Source: Azovibrio sp.
GTDB taxonomy: Bacteria; Pseudomonadota; Gammaproteobacteria; Burkholderiales; Rhodocyclaceae
Reading direction: 5' to 3'
NCBI GenBank assembly: GCA_026414665.1
Contig: JAOAIO010000002.1
Coordinates: forward strand, 1 to 64,000
Length of the DNA stretch: 64,000 nucleotides
Shown here: positions 11,797 to 24,860 of the stretch, one piece after another
Position numbering within the stretch: position 1 is the stretch's first letter
How the letters are laid out: each line of letters begins with the position of its first letter
Notes under the pieces: model-generated
Seen by the model: only the letters and a program-made list of their open reading frames with translations
What the model was told of the DNA's origin: nothing
Database searches by the model: none
Translations under genes and position numbers: made by a program

Positions 11797-11824
11797 AAGC
11801 CCTATCCCCGGATAGGGCTTTTTT
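11797..11824 (+). terminator. Rho-independent terminator/attenuator between rpmA and obgE
   Basis: AAGCCCTATCC-CC-GGATAGGGCTT followed by T-run. Confidence 0.85.
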
Positions 11825-11833
11825 AGTTTGTAG

Positions 11834-14043
<2,210 letters not shown>

Positions 14044-14056
14044 AGGAGCGCCACCG

Positions 14057-15271
14057 ATGCGCCCCGTCGCCATCATCGGCTGCGGCCCCGCCGGGCTGAT
14101 GGCGGCCGAAGCCCTAGCCCGCCAAGGCTACGCCGTGCACTGTTTCGACGCCATGCCAAGCGCGGGGCGTAAGTTTCTGATGGCGGGCAAAAGCGGGCTC
14201 AACCTCACCCACGCCGAGCCCTTCGCCGATTTCATCACGCGCTACGGCAGCGCCGCCGCGCCGTTGCGCGCCGCCCTGGAAGCCCTGCCCCCAGCGGCCC
14301 TGCGCGCCTGGGCCGGCGAATTGGGCATTGCCACTTTCATCGGCAGTTCCGGGCGAGTCTTTCCCACCGGCATGAAAGCCGCGCCGCTGCTACGCGCCTG
14401 GCTGCACCGCTTGCGCCAGCACGGCGTGCGCTTTCACATGCGGCACCGCTGGACCGGCTGGCAAGACCAGGCGCTGTGCTTCGACACGCCGGATGGCCCA
14501 CTGCGGCTTACCCCGGCCGCCACGCTGCTCGCCCTGGGCGGCGCCAGCTGGCCGCAACTCGGCTCGGATGGCGCCTGGGTGCCGCACCTCGCCACACGCG
14601 GCATCGCCGTAACCCCTTTGCGTCCGGCCAATTGCGGCTTTAGCGTGCGCTGGAGCGCGTATTTCCGCGAGCGCTTCGCCGGCCTCCCGGTGAAAACCGT
14701 GTGCGCTAGCGTTCCAGGCTTGGCGCCGCGCCGAGGCGACTTCGTCATCAGCGCGACAGGCGTCGAAGGCAGCCTCATCTACGCTTTCGCCGCCCCCTTG
14801 CGCGACACCCTTGAACGCCAGGGCCAAGCCACCCTCTACCTCGATCTCGCCCCCGACAAAAACCATGCCCGCTTGCAACAGGAGCTGCGCCACCCACGTG
14901 GCCGCGCCTCGCTCGCCAACCATCTGCGCCGCCAGTGCGGGCTCATCGGCGTCAAAGCCGCCTTGCTGCATGAATGCCTGTCGCCTGCCACCTTGCAGCA
15001 GCCGGCGCAGCTGGCCGCGGCCATCAAGGCGTTGCCGCTCGCGCTCACGGCCACCGCGCCGCTTGCCGAAGCCATCAGCACCGCTGGCGGCGTCGCCCTC
15101 GCGGAACTGGATGCGGACTTCATGGTGCGCCGCGCGCCCGGCTTGTTTTGCGCCGGGGAAATGCTCGATTGGGAAGCTCCCACGGGCGGCTATCTGCTCT
15201 CCGCCTGTTTCGCCACCGGCCATCGCGCCGGCCTGGGCATGGCACGCTGGCTACGCCAGAACCCGCCCTAG
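14057..15271 (+). CDS. NAD(P)/FAD-dependent oxidoreductase, HI0933-like / TIGR03862-type flavoprotein
   Basis: IIGCGPAGLMAAEALARQG Rossmann motif; GRKFLMAGKSGLNLTH; C-terminal GLFCAGEMLDWEAPTGGYLLSACFATG. Confidence 0.88.
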   Translation: MRPVAIIGCGPAGLMAAEALARQGYAVHCFDAMPSAGRKFLMAGKSGLNLTHAEPFADFITRYGSAAAPLRAALEALPPAALRAWAGELGIATFIGSSGRVFPTGMKAAPLLRAWLHRLRQHGVRFHMRHRWTGWQDQALCFDTPDGPLRLTPAATLLALGGASWPQLGSDGAWVPHLATRGIAVTPLRPANCGFSVRWSAYFRERFAGLPVKTVCASVPGLAPRRGDFVISATGVEGSLIYAFAAPLRDTLERQGQATLYLDLAPDKNHARLQQELRHPRGRASLANHLRRQCGLIGVKAALLHECLSPATLQQPAQLAAAIKALPLALTATAPLAEAISTAGGVALAELDADFMVRRAPGLFCAGEMLDWEAPTGGYLLSACFATGHRAGLGMARWLRQNPP

Positions 15272-15300
15272 CCAAGCGCATCGGCCATCCCCGCAGGGCA

Positions 15301-15693
15301 TCACCCCCAGAGCCGCCCCGCGCCAACGCTGATAAGGCCGAGCCAGGTCATGCCCAAGGACCCGCCGAGGTGCAGCGCGATCAGCGCCAAACCCCAGCCC
15401 GCCTGGCCGGACAAGAAGCGCTCGACCGTCTCGGCGGAAAAGCTGGAAAACGTCGTGAGCCCACCCAGGAAACCGGTAATCACCAAAAGCTTCAGAGCAG
15501 GCGGCATGCTCGTATGCAAGTGGAACACGCCAACCGCGACTCCGACCAGGTAACCCCCGATCAAATTGGCGGCAAGCGTCCCGAGTGGGATACCCAAGAG
15601 CCATGGATTGAGGGCGATGCCCAAGAGCCAGCGGCACCACGCGCCGCACGCGGCGCCGAGTCCGACAGCCAGGAAATTGACGGCATTCATCAT
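15301..15693 (-). CDS. crcB: Fluoride efflux channel CrcB
   Basis: 130 aa; GAACGAWCRWLLG and TTFSSFSAE CrcB signatures. Confidence 0.93.
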   Translation of the reverse strand: MMNAVNFLAVGLGAACGAWCRWLLGIALNPWLLGIPLGTLAANLIGGYLVGVAVGVFHLHTSMPPALKLLVITGFLGGLTTFSSFSAETVERFLSGQAGWGLALIALHLGGSLGMTWLGLISVGAGRLWG

Positions 15694-15804
15694 GGACCTC
15701 CACAAAAGTCGCTGCATTTTAGCGGCCTCGCTTCGCCCTGAAACCCGCAATCGGCTTCCAGCCGCTAAAATGGCGGCCGATTGCATCGCTCGTCCAGACA
15801 CATC

Positions 15805-17580
15805 GTGAATAAACCCAACCCTACCACCGTGACCCCGGCCACCAATTTCATCAGGAACATCGTCGAAGCCGATCTCGCCGCCGGCAAATATGCCCAGCGC
15901 CGCTGGGCCGGGCAACCCGGTCTCGCCGCGGCACATGCCCAAGCCCCGCTCGATCCGGCGAAAATCCGCACCCGTTTTCCGCCCGAGCCGAATGGCTATC
16001 TGCACTTTGGCCACGCCAAATCGATCTGTCTCAACTTTGGCTTGGCCCAGCAATTCGGGGGCCGCTGTCATTTGCGCTTCGACGACACCAACCCGGAAAA
16101 GGAAGACCAGGAGTACGTCGATTCGATCATCGAAGCCGTGCGCTGGCTAGGCTTCGATTGGCAAGACGAGCAAGAAAACAACCTCTACTACGCCTCCGAT
16201 TACTTTGCCTGGATGCTGACGTGCGCCGAATATTTGATCCAGACCGGCCACGCCTACGTCGACAGCCAGAGCGCCGAGGACATGCGCCGCACGCGCGGCA
16301 CGCTGACCGAACCGGGCCAGGACAGCCCTTACCGCAACCGCAGCGTCGCCGAGAATCTGGACTTGTTCCGGCGCATGCAGGCCGGCGAATTCCCGGACGG
16401 AGCGCACGTCTTGCGCGCCAAGATCGATATGGCCTCCCCCAACATCAATCTGCGCGACCCGGCCATCTACCGCATCCGGCATGTCGCCCACCACAACACC
16501 GGCGACCGCTATTGCGTATACCCGATGTACACCTTTGCGCACCCGATCGAGGATGCGCTCGAGAACATCACCCACTCGATCTGCACGCTGGAATTCGAAG
16601 ATCAGCGCCCGTTCTACGACTGGCTCTTGGAGCGGCTCGCCGAAGGCGGCCTGCTGCAACGACCGCTGCCGCAGCAGTACGAGTTCTCCCGCCTCAATTT
16701 GAGCTATGTGGTGCTTAGCAAGCGCAAGCTCATCCAACTCGTGGAGGAACGGCATGTCAGCGGCTGGGACGATCCGCGGATGCCGACCCTAGTCGGCGCC
16801 CGCCGGCGGGGCTACACCCCGGAAGGCTTCAAGCTGCTGATGGAGCGGATCGGGGTCTCCAAGGCCGAGTCGCTCATCGACTATAGCCTGCTCGAAGACT
16901 GTATGCGGGAAACGATGAACGAGCTCGACGAACGCCGCATCGCCGTGCTCGACCCGGTCAAGCTCATCATCACCAACTACCCAGAAGGTCAGAGCGAGCT
17001 ATGCCAAGCGCCGAATCACCCCCTCAAGCCGGAGCTCGGCAAACGCGACATTCCTTTTGGCCGGGAGCTGTGGATCGAGCGCGAAGACTTCATGGAAGTG
17101 CCTAGCAAGGGCTACAACCGCCTCTTTCCCGGCAACATGGCACGGCTCAAGTATGGCTACGTCGTGAAGTGCACGGGCTGCGAGAAGGATGATGCCGGGC
17201 GCGTCACCGCCGTGCTCTGCGAATACCTGCCCGACACCAAATCCGGCACCCCGGGCGCCGACCGCGTCAAGGTCAAGGGCAACCTGCACTGGGTATCGGT
17301 AGCGCACGCCTATCCCGCTGAAGTACGGCTTTATGATCGGCTCTTCAAGGTGGCCGCGCCCGGCGCCGGCGAGCGCGACTTCCTCGCCGACCTCAACCCC
17401 GACTCCTGCCGCCGCATCACGGCCCAGCTCGAGCCGGCGCTGCGTCAGGCGCTCCCCGAACAGCGTTTCCAGTTCGAACGGCACGGCTATTTCGTCGCCG
17501 ACCGGGTCGATTCGCGCCCCGGCGCGCCGGTCTTCAACCGCAGCGTGACACTGAAAGATTCCTGGGGCAAAAACGCATAG
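15805..17580 (+). CDS. glnS: Glutaminyl-tRNA synthetase
   Basis: RFPPEPNGYLHFGHAKSICLNFG; VLSKRKLIQLV; GTG start inferred. Confidence 0.97.
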   Translation: MNKPNPTTVTPATNFIRNIVEADLAAGKYAQRRWAGQPGLAAAHAQAPLDPAKIRTRFPPEPNGYLHFGHAKSICLNFGLAQQFGGRCHLRFDDTNPEKEDQEYVDSIIEAVRWLGFDWQDEQENNLYYASDYFAWMLTCAEYLIQTGHAYVDSQSAEDMRRTRGTLTEPGQDSPYRNRSVAENLDLFRRMQAGEFPDGAHVLRAKIDMASPNINLRDPAIYRIRHVAHHNTGDRYCVYPMYTFAHPIEDALENITHSICTLEFEDQRPFYDWLLERLAEGGLLQRPLPQQYEFSRLNLSYVVLSKRKLIQLVEERHVSGWDDPRMPTLVGARRRGYTPEGFKLLMERIGVSKAESLIDYSLLEDCMRETMNELDERRIAVLDPVKLIITNYPEGQSELCQAPNHPLKPELGKRDIPFGRELWIEREDFMEVPSKGYNRLFPGNMARLKYGYVVKCTGCEKDDAGRVTAVLCEYLPDTKSGTPGADRVKVKGNLHWVSVAHAYPAEVRLYDRLFKVAAPGAGERDFLADLNPDSCRRITAQLEPALRQALPEQRFQFERHGYFVADRVDSRPGAPVFNRSVTLKDSWGKNA

Positions 17581-17671
17581 CCTAAAGCCCACAAGACCGG
17601 CGCGCCTCGCACGACATCGCCAATAGCAGGCGGAGAGGGCGCGCCGCAGCCACACGCCAGCCCAGCGAGCG

Positions 17672-17715
17672 AAGCGGTAAGGCGCGCCGCTATTTGGCGC
17701 CACGCCTTACCGCTT
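17672..17715. repeat. Perfect 13-bp-arm inverted repeat between convergent glnS and deaD
   Basis: AAGCGGTAAGGCG ... CGCCTTACCGCTT with inner CGCC/GGCG pairing. Confidence 0.75.
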
Positions 17716-17757
17716 GGCAAAACCGCAGCGCCCGCCCAGCCTTAGGCCGATCGCCCG

Positions 17758-19578
17758 TCAGGCTTGCGGCTTGTGCCTCGCCCCCTCTTTGCGCCGGCGC
17801 GCCCCCGGCGCGCGCTCGCCGCCATGCGCCTTGGCCGCGCCCTTGCGCGGCGGCCGCGCATCACCGGCCGCCGCATCCGCACGGCTGATGTTGAGCTGAC
17901 GCCGACGTACCCAGGCGGTGCGGAGGATATTCAGGGTCTCTCGGTCGAGATCGTCGGGCAAGCCGACGATGCTGTAATCGTCGAAAAGGTCGATACGCCC
18001 GATCAAGCGGCTAGGCAGATTGGCCTCGTTGGCAATCGCGCCAACGATGTCCTTGGGCGTAGCCCCTTGATTCCGGCCGACTTCGATGCGATAGGGCACC
18101 ATCACCACGGCATTGCCGCGATCGTCATCGCTCACGCCATGGGCAAAGGCGGTGCGCTCGCGGCGCAGCGGTCGCTCATCATGAGCGCCGCCACGTTCTC
18201 GGCGCGGCCGTTCGGCGCGCTCGGGCCGTTCTGCCGCGGCTGGCTTGGACTCGGGCTTCTCGGTGAATTGCAGCGGCCTATCTTTTTGCAGTAGGAAGGC
18301 GAGCGCCGCCGCCACCCGCTCCGGCGCCACCTCATGCTCGCTTGCCAATTCCCCGACCAAGTTCTCGAAAAAGTCCAGGTCTGCGGAAGTCAGCGCTTGC
18401 GCCACGCGTTCCTTGAAATTTGCCACCCGCTTGTCGGTCACGGCCTGATGGCTAGGCAAGGTCAGATGCGCGATGGGCTGGCGAGTAACCCGCTCGATGG
18501 TACGCAACATGCGCATCTCGCGCGGCGCCACGAACAAGATGGCAGTGCCGGTGCGCCCGGCACGCCCGGTGCGCCCAATCCGGTGCACATAGGCTTCGGC
18601 ATCGTAGGGGATGTCGTAGTTGATGACATGACTGATGCGCGGCACGTCGATGCCACGCGCCGCCACGTCGGTGGCGATGATGATATCGAGCGCTCCCGCC
18701 TTCAATTGCTCGATGGCGCGCTCGCGCGCCTGCTGGTTCATGTCGCCGTTCAGCGCGGCAGCGGCGTAGCCGCGGGCTTCGAGCTTCTGCGCCAGCGCTT
18801 CGGTAGCTTGCTTGGTGCGCACGAAGATGATGGCGGCGTCGAGCTCGTCTTCCACCTCCAAGATACGGGTCAGCGCATCGAGCTTGTGCAAGCCGGAAAC
18901 CTGCCAGTAGGACTGGCGGATGGCCGCCACGGTCTGGGTCGGCGCCTTGATCTTCACCTCCTCGGGATCGAGCAGATAGTCACGCGCCACACGGCGGATG
19001 GCCTCCGGCATGGTGGCCGAGAACAGCGCCGTCTGCCGCTCGGCCGGCGTGTGTTCGAGAATCCACTCGACATCGTCGATGAAGCCCATGCGCAACATTT
19101 CGTCCGCTTCGTCGAGCACCAGCGTCTTCAGACCGACGAAAGACAGGCTGCCACGCTCCAAATGGTCCATGATGCGCCCCGGAGTGCCGACGATCACATG
19201 CGCGCCACGGGCAAGCTGCTTTAACTGAATGCCATGGCTCTGGCCGCCATAGATGGGCAGCACATGAAAGCCGGGCAGGTGCCGGGCATACTTGACGAAA
19301 GCCTCGGCAACCTGGATCGCCAATTCGCGCGTCGGCGTGAGCACCAGTGCCTGAGGCTCGGCGCGCTCCAGGTCGAGGCGCTCGAGGATGGGGATGGCAA
19401 AGGCCGCGGTCTTGCCGGTACCGGTTTGGGCCATGCCCAACAGATCTCGGCCTTGCAGCAGCACCGGAATACATTCGGCCTGGATCGGCGACGGCGTCTC
19501 ATAACCGACTTCGGCCAGGCCGCGCAACAGATTTTCAGATAAGCCCAACTGGGCAAAGGATTCAACGACTTCGGACAT
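17758..19578 (-). CDS. deaD: DEAD-box ATP-dependent RNA helicase (DeaD/CsdA type)
   Basis: AQTGTGKT, DEAD, SAT, HRIGRTGRAGRTG motifs; DbpA-like RNA-binding C-terminus. Confidence 0.94.
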   Translation of the reverse strand: MSEVVESFAQLGLSENLLRGLAEVGYETPSPIQAECIPVLLQGRDLLGMAQTGTGKTAAFAIPILERLDLERAEPQALVLTPTRELAIQVAEAFVKYARHLPGFHVLPIYGGQSHGIQLKQLARGAHVIVGTPGRIMDHLERGSLSFVGLKTLVLDEADEMLRMGFIDDVEWILEHTPAERQTALFSATMPEAIRRVARDYLLDPEEVKIKAPTQTVAAIRQSYWQVSGLHKLDALTRILEVEDELDAAIIFVRTKQATEALAQKLEARGYAAAALNGDMNQQARERAIEQLKAGALDIIIATDVAARGIDVPRISHVINYDIPYDAEAYVHRIGRTGRAGRTGTAILFVAPREMRMLRTIERVTRQPIAHLTLPSHQAVTDKRVANFKERVAQALTSADLDFFENLVGELASEHEVAPERVAAALAFLLQKDRPLQFTEKPESKPAAAERPERAERPRRERGGAHDERPLRRERTAFAHGVSDDDRGNAVVMVPYRIEVGRNQGATPKDIVGAIANEANLPSRLIGRIDLFDDYSIVGLPDDLDRETLNILRTAWVRRRQLNISRADAAAGDARPPRKGAAKAHGGERAPGARRRKEGARHKPQA

Positions 19579-19810
19579 CACACACTCCCAACGGCCGCCC
19601 TTGCGGCGGCCCACTCACGAAGCAGCCCCTAGACGGCAAAACGTCTTGGCCGCGATAAACCGGTATAAGCCCCGGACAAATTTCCCGAACAGAAATCAAC
19701 CCATGCACACGCACCGGGGGCTCGCCCGGCGACTCGAAGGCCGACATTCTCCACGAAATACGATAAAAATCAAATGTAAAGCGGCAGCGCCCAAGGGAAG
19801 CGCCACCCGC

Positions 19811-21160
19811 TCAACGGTCGGCAAGCGCGGCGAGCAGGCGCGCGTGGATGCCGCCGAACCCACCGTTACTCATGATGAGCACATGATCCCCGGCACGCGC
19901 CTCGGCTAGCACTTGCGCGAGCAAACGCTCGAAATCGGCCTCCACCTGGGCTCGCTCGCCCAAAGGCGCCAGCGCCGCGGCGGCATCCCAACCCAAGTTA
20001 GCGGCATAGCAATAGACGCGGTCGGCCGCTTGCAAGCTCTCCGCCAGTCTATCTTTCAGCACACCGAGCTTCATGGTGTTCGAGCGCGGCTCGAGCACCG
20101 CCAGGATGCGCGCCGCGCCCACTTTGCGCCGCAAGCCGGCCAAAGTCGTGGCGATGGCGGTCGGATGATGCGCGAAATCGTCATACACCGTCACGCCCCC
20201 GACCTCGCCGCGCACTTCGAGGCGGCGCTTGACACTCTGAAAGCGCGACAGCGCCGCAAGCCCCTGCTCGAGCGGCACGCCGACATGCCGCGCCGCGAGC
20301 AAGGCGGCCACGGCATTGGCGCAATTGTGCGCCCCGGCAAGCGCCCAGGCAGTACGCCCGACGAGGCCTGCCGGGCCATGCAGCGCCAAGCTGCCATCGG
20401 CATCGTCGCCCACGGCGCGGTAGCCGGCGGGGTCGTTGAAACGCACCACTGGGGTCCAGCAACCCCGCGCCAGGACACGTTCCAAGCTGGCCTCGGCGGC
20501 ATTGCTGACGATCAGCCCGGAACTCGGCAAGGTGCGCAGCAAATGCTGAAATTGCGTCTCGATAGCCGCAAGATCGGCAAAGATATCCGCATGATCGAAC
20601 TCGAGATTATTGAGCACCAAGGTTCGCGGCCGGTAATGGAGGAACTTGGAGCGCTTATCGCAGAAGGCCGTATCATATTCATCGGCCTCGATGACGAAGA
20701 ACGGCGTAGCGCCAAGACGGGCCGAAACGGCGAAATTGCGGGGCACGCCGCCGATCAAAAAGCCCGGCGCCAAGCCAGCATCCTCCAATATCCAAGCCAG
20801 CATCGAAGCGGTCGTAGTCTTGCCGTGCGTGCCCGCCACGCCCAACACCCAGCGCCCCTGCAGCACATGCTCGGCGAGCCACTGGGGCCCGGACACATAA
20901 GCAAGGCCCTGGTCGAGAATGGCTTCGAGCAAGGGATTGCCGCGGGAACTGGCGTTGCCCACCACGAACACATCCGGCTTGAGCGCCAGCTGCGCCGGAT
21001 CGTAACCGCCGATGAGCTCGATGCCGGCGAGCTGCAACTGCTCGCTCATCGGCGGATACACATTCGCATCGCAGCCGGTGACCCGATGCCCCGCGGCGCG
21101 GGCGAGCTGGGCGACACCCCCCATGAAAGTGCCGCAGATGCCAAGGATGTGAATGTGCAT
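19811..21160 (-). CDS. mpl: UDP-N-acetylmuramate:L-alanyl-gamma-D-glutamyl-meso-diaminopimelate ligase
   Basis: MHIHILGICGTFMGGVAQLARAAGH N-terminus; VAGTHGKTTTASM; Mur ligase domains. Confidence 0.95.
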   Translation of the reverse strand: MHIHILGICGTFMGGVAQLARAAGHRVTGCDANVYPPMSEQLQLAGIELIGGYDPAQLALKPDVFVVGNASSRGNPLLEAILDQGLAYVSGPQWLAEHVLQGRWVLGVAGTHGKTTTASMLAWILEDAGLAPGFLIGGVPRNFAVSARLGATPFFVIEADEYDTAFCDKRSKFLHYRPRTLVLNNLEFDHADIFADLAAIETQFQHLLRTLPSSGLIVSNAAEASLERVLARGCWTPVVRFNDPAGYRAVGDDADGSLALHGPAGLVGRTAWALAGAHNCANAVAALLAARHVGVPLEQGLAALSRFQSVKRRLEVRGEVGGVTVYDDFAHHPTAIATTLAGLRRKVGAARILAVLEPRSNTMKLGVLKDRLAESLQAADRVYCYAANLGWDAAAALAPLGERAQVEADFERLLAQVLAEARAGDHVLIMSNGGFGGIHARLLAALADR

Positions 21161-21230
21161 ACGAGCTTTCTCGGGAGAACGGTTAAAAGGGCCCGCCATT
21201 CTACTTGATCCCAGCACCGCCGAGACTTGC

Positions 21231-21833
21231 ATGGCTCGCCACGAACGCCCCCGCGCGCCCCGCCCGAACGTTACCCGCACCCGCATCGCCAGCGCCGCCG
21301 CCCGACTCATGGCCGAAGACGGCGTCACCGACATCGGCCAGGCCAAAAAGAAAGCCGCTCGACAACTCGGACTTCCCGATACCAGCGCGCTCCCCGACGA
21401 CGGCGAGGTCGAAGCCGAGCTGCGGCTCTATCAGGCGCTCTACCAAAGCGACAGCCAACCGGCGAAATTGCGCGATTTACGCGAAGAAGCCCTGCGAATC
21501 ATGGAAATGCTCGCAGATTTTCATCCTTATCTGACGGGCCCCGTGCTCGCCGGCACGGCCGGCGCCTTTTCCGCCATTGACCTGATGCTGTTTGCCGATA
21601 GCGCCAAGGAAGTGGAAATCTTCCTGCTCGACCACGGCCTGGCGTTCGAGCACAGCGAGCCGCGCCACGACAAGGCAGAAGCCGCGCTGCGCCTGTTTAC
21701 GCCACAGGCCGAAGTCAACCTGACAATCTTCCCGCCGCGCATGGAACGCCACACTTTCCACCACCGCGATGGCCGCCCGCGCGCGCGGCTACGCTCCGAA
21801 GCCTTGAAACAATTGCTGGCGGATAGCCAATGA
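21231..21833 (+). CDS. Conserved hypothetical protein
   Basis: 200 aa ORF with codon structure consistent with neighbours, located between mpl and tlpA. Confidence 0.75.
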   Translation: MARHERPRAPRPNVTRTRIASAAARLMAEDGVTDIGQAKKKAARQLGLPDTSALPDDGEVEAELRLYQALYQSDSQPAKLRDLREEALRIMEMLADFHPYLTGPVLAGTAGAFSAIDLMLFADSAKEVEIFLLDHGLAFEHSEPRHDKAEAALRLFTPQAEVNLTIFPPRMERHTFHHRDGRPRARLRSEALKQLLADSQ

Positions 21834-22387
21834 AAGCCCTGAAAATCCTCGCACTCTTGCTTTTGGCCGGTGCCGGCCTGTTTGCCGGCATGGCTTTCCA
21901 GAACCGCGCATCGCCGCCGCCCACCGCCCCGGCCAAACTCGATGCCGATGCCCTGCACCGCCTTCTGGCCCTGCGCCTACCCGACACCCAGGGCCAAGAA
22001 ATCGCGCTAGCGCAATGGTCGGGCAAGGTACTCGTGGTGAATTTTTGGGCTACCTGGTGCCCGCCTTGCCAAGCCGAAATGCCCGCCTTCTCGCGCCTAC
22101 ATGAAGCCTGGCAGGCGCAGAACGTGCAATTCGTCGGCATCGCCGTCGATTCGGCGGAAAACGTGCGTAAATTTGCCGCGCATACACCTGTTTCCTACCC
22201 ACTCTTGATCGGCGGCAACGGCATCGCCGAACACATGCGCGCCCTCGGCAACCCCGCCATGGGCCTGCCCTTCACCCTGGTGCTGCGCGCCGATGGCAAG
22301 CTCCAGGCAAGCCAACTCGGCGGCCTGCGCGAAACGGAACTCGATGCCTTGCTCAAAGCCGCCAGCGCCACCGCAGGACAGCCCTAA
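21830..22387 (+). CDS. TlpA-family thiol:disulfide oxidoreductase
   Basis: [23 protein letters not shown] thioredoxin motif with N-terminal membrane anchor. Confidence 0.93.
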   Translation: MKALKILALLLLAGAGLFAGMAFQNRASPPPTAPAKLDADALHRLLALRLPDTQGQEIALAQWSGKVLVVNFWATWCPPCQAEMPAFSRLHEAWQAQNVQFVGIAVDSAENVRKFAAHTPVSYPLLIGGNGIAEHMRALGNPAMGLPFTLVLRADGKLQASQLGGLRETELDALLKAASATAGQP

Positions 22388-22437
22388 GCCCTGGCAAGGC
22401 TAGACAATTTGCAGCCAATTACGGCAAACTTGCCGCC

Positions 22438-22917
22438 ATGACGCAGCCAAAATCCGACGCCAAAACCAGCGCCGCTCCCCACCTATTGGTCTTACACGGC
22501 CCCAATCTCAACCTATTGGGTAGCCGCGAGCCCCAGCATTACGGCGCGGCCACCCTGGCGGACATCGATGCCGCGCTCAGCCGCCGAGCGAGCGCCGCCG
22601 GCCTGGTACTGGCAACCTTTCAGACCAACCACGAGGGCGCGATGGTCGAGCGCATCCATGCCGCTCGGCAAGAAGGGGTCGCGCGTATCATCATCAACCC
22701 GGCAGCCTGGACCCATACCAGTGTCGCCATCCGCGATGCTTTGGCGGCGGTCGCCATCCCCTTCATCGAAGTGCATCTCTCCAACGTGCACGCCCGGGAA
22801 CCCTTCCGGCACCACTCCTACTTCTCAGACCTGGCTCAAGGCGTCATTGCCGGCCTCGGCCAAGCGAGCTACCACCTCGCCCTCGAATTTTTCATCAATC
22901 AACTCTCCGGGGACTAA
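22438..22917 (+). CDS. aroQ: 3-dehydroquinate dehydratase, type II
   Basis: [36 protein letters not shown]. Confidence 0.97.
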   Translation: MTQPKSDAKTSAAPHLLVLHGPNLNLLGSREPQHYGAATLADIDAALSRRASAAGLVLATFQTNHEGAMVERIHAARQEGVARIIINPAAWTHTSVAIRDALAAVAIPFIEVHLSNVHAREPFRHHSYFSDLAQGVIAGLGQASYHLALEFFINQLSGD

Positions 22918-22965
22918 AGCCGGGCCTTTCCGGCTACTCCCGTTCACGGATTCCAGGAGATCCTC

Positions 22966-23415
22966 ATGGACCTGCGCAAACTCAAGAAACTCATCGATCT
23001 GGTACAAGAATCCGGCATTTCCGAACTGGAAGTGACCGAAGGCGAGGAAAAGGTGCGCATCGCCAAGTTCGCCCCGGCCGGCGCCGCTCCTGTGCAGCAC
23101 TATCAGATTCCCATGGCCGCGCCCCAAAGCAACCCCGCTGCCACGAGCGTGGAGCTGGACGACGAAGACGACATGCCCGAGGGGCACGTGGTGAAGTCGC
23201 CCATGGTGGGCACTTTCTACCGCTCCCCTTCCCCCGGCGCCAATGCCTTCGTGGAAGTCGGCCAGGCCGTGAAGGAGGGCGACACCCTATGCATCATCGA
23301 GGCCATGAAGCTCCTAAATGAGATCGAGGCCGACGCCTCCGGCGTCATCAAGGCCATCCTCGTGGAGAACGGCCAGCCGGTCGAATTCGGCGAACCACTA
23401 TTCATCATCGGCTAA
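22966..23415 (+). CDS. accB: Acetyl-CoA carboxylase biotin carboxyl carrier protein
   Basis: Biotinyl motif [12 protein letters not shown]. Confidence 0.97.
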   Translation: MDLRKLKKLIDLVQESGISELEVTEGEEKVRIAKFAPAGAAPVQHYQIPMAAPQSNPAATSVELDDEDDMPEGHVVKSPMVGTFYRSPSPGANAFVEVGQAVKEGDTLCIIEAMKLLNEIEADASGVIKAILVENGQPVEFGEPLFIIG

Positions 23416-23498
23416 CGTGCCGGGATCATGCGCGCAGCACACCCAATCACCGTAGCCGCCGGTGCGCGGCGGGTGCGCTGCCGCCGCGGGAGAAACAC

Positions 23499-24857
23499 AT
23501 GTTTGACAAGATTCTGATCGCCAATCGCGGCGAAATCGCGCTGCGGGTGCAGCGCGCCTGCCGGGAACTGGGCATCAAGACCGTGGTCGTGCATTCCGAG
23601 GCAGACAAAGACGCGAAATACGTCAAGCTCGCCGATGAGTCGGTCTGCATCGGCCCGGCCGCCTCGGCCCAGAGCTACTTGAATGTGCCGGCCATCATCT
23701 CCGCCGCCGAGGTCACGGACGCCCAAGCCATCCACCCGGGTTACGGCTTTTTGTCCGAAAACGCGGACTTCGCCGAGCGGGTCGAATCCTCGGGCTTCGT
23801 CTTCATCGGTCCCCGGGCCGAAACCATCCGCCTGATGGGCGACAAGGTCTCGGCCAAGGATGCGATGAAGGCTGCCGGAGTACCCTGCGTGCCCGGCTCC
23901 GAGGGCGCCCTGCCCGACGACCCGAAGGAAATCGTCAAGATCGCCCGCGCTATCGGCTACCCGGTCATCATCAAGGCCGCCGGGGGGGGCGGTGGCCGCG
24001 GGATGCGGGTGGTGCACACCGAGGCCGCGCTCATCAATGCCGTGCAAATGACCCGTTCCGAAGCCCAGAATGCCTTCGGCAATCCCGTCGTGTACATGGA
24101 GAAATACCTGGAGAACCCCCGTCACGTGGAAATCCAGGTGCTCGCCGACCAGCACGGCAACGCCGTGTATCTGGGCGAGCGCGACTGCTCGATGCAGCGC
24201 CGCCACCAGAAAGTGATCGAGGAGGCCCCCGCCCCGCACATCCCGCCTCGGCTCATCGCCCGCATCGGCGACCGTTGCGCCGAGGCCTGCAAGAAGATTG
24301 GCTACCGCGGCGCCGGCACCTTCGAATTCCTCTACGAGAACGGCGAGTTCTACTTCATCGAGATGAATACCCGGGTCCAGGTCGAGCACCCGGTCACTGA
24401 GGCCATCACCGGCATCGACATCGTTCAGGAGCAGATCCGCGTCGCCTATGGCGAGAAGCTGCGTTTTCGGCAACGCGACATCACGTTCCGCGGCCACGCC
24501 ATCGAATGCCGCATCAACGCCGAAGATCCCTTCACGTTCGTGCCGTGTCCCGGCAAGATCACTTTCTACCACCCGCCCGGCGGCCCCGGCATCCGCGTCG
24601 ATTCGCACATCTACCACGGCTACACGGTGCCGCCGCACTACGATTCGATGGTGGCGAAAGTCATCGCCTACGGCGACACCCGCGAGCAGGCCATCCGCCG
24701 TATGCGCATCGCCTTGTCGGAAATGGGGATCGAGGGCATCAAGACCAATATTCCCTTGCACCAGGAACTGATGCAGGATGCCCGCTTCGTCGAGGGCGGC
24801 ACGAGCATCCACTATCTCGAGCAAAAGCTCGCCGATAAAGGCGAGGTCAAGAAGTAA
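23499..24857 (+). CDS. accC: Acetyl-CoA carboxylase biotin carboxylase subunit
   Basis: [29 protein letters not shown]-grasp GGGGGRGMR. Confidence 0.98.
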   Translation: MFDKILIANRGEIALRVQRACRELGIKTVVVHSEADKDAKYVKLADESVCIGPAASAQSYLNVPAIISAAEVTDAQAIHPGYGFLSENADFAERVESSGFVFIGPRAETIRLMGDKVSAKDAMKAAGVPCVPGSEGALPDDPKEIVKIARAIGYPVIIKAAGGGGGRGMRVVHTEAALINAVQMTRSEAQNAFGNPVVYMEKYLENPRHVEIQVLADQHGNAVYLGERDCSMQRRHQKVIEEAPAPHIPPRLIARIGDRCAEACKKIGYRGAGTFEFLYENGEFYFIEMNTRVQVEHPVTEAITGIDIVQEQIRVAYGEKLRFRQRDITFRGHAIECRINAEDPFTFVPCPGKITFYHPPGGPGIRVDSHIYHGYTVPPHYDSMVAKVIAYGDTREQAIRRMRIALSEMGIEGIKTNIPLHQELMQDARFVEGGTSIHYLEQKLADKGEVKK

Positions 24858-24860
24858 GCC

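Noticed and set aside
15694-15804. Possible fluoride riboswitch upstream of crcB
   Set aside because: No convincing match to the fluoride aptamer consensus was seen on the minus strand in the short divergent region.
23412-24824. 470-aa minus-strand ORF
   Set aside because: Antisense to accC, which is unambiguous; long shadow ORFs are expected at this GC content and the translation lacks recognisable domains.
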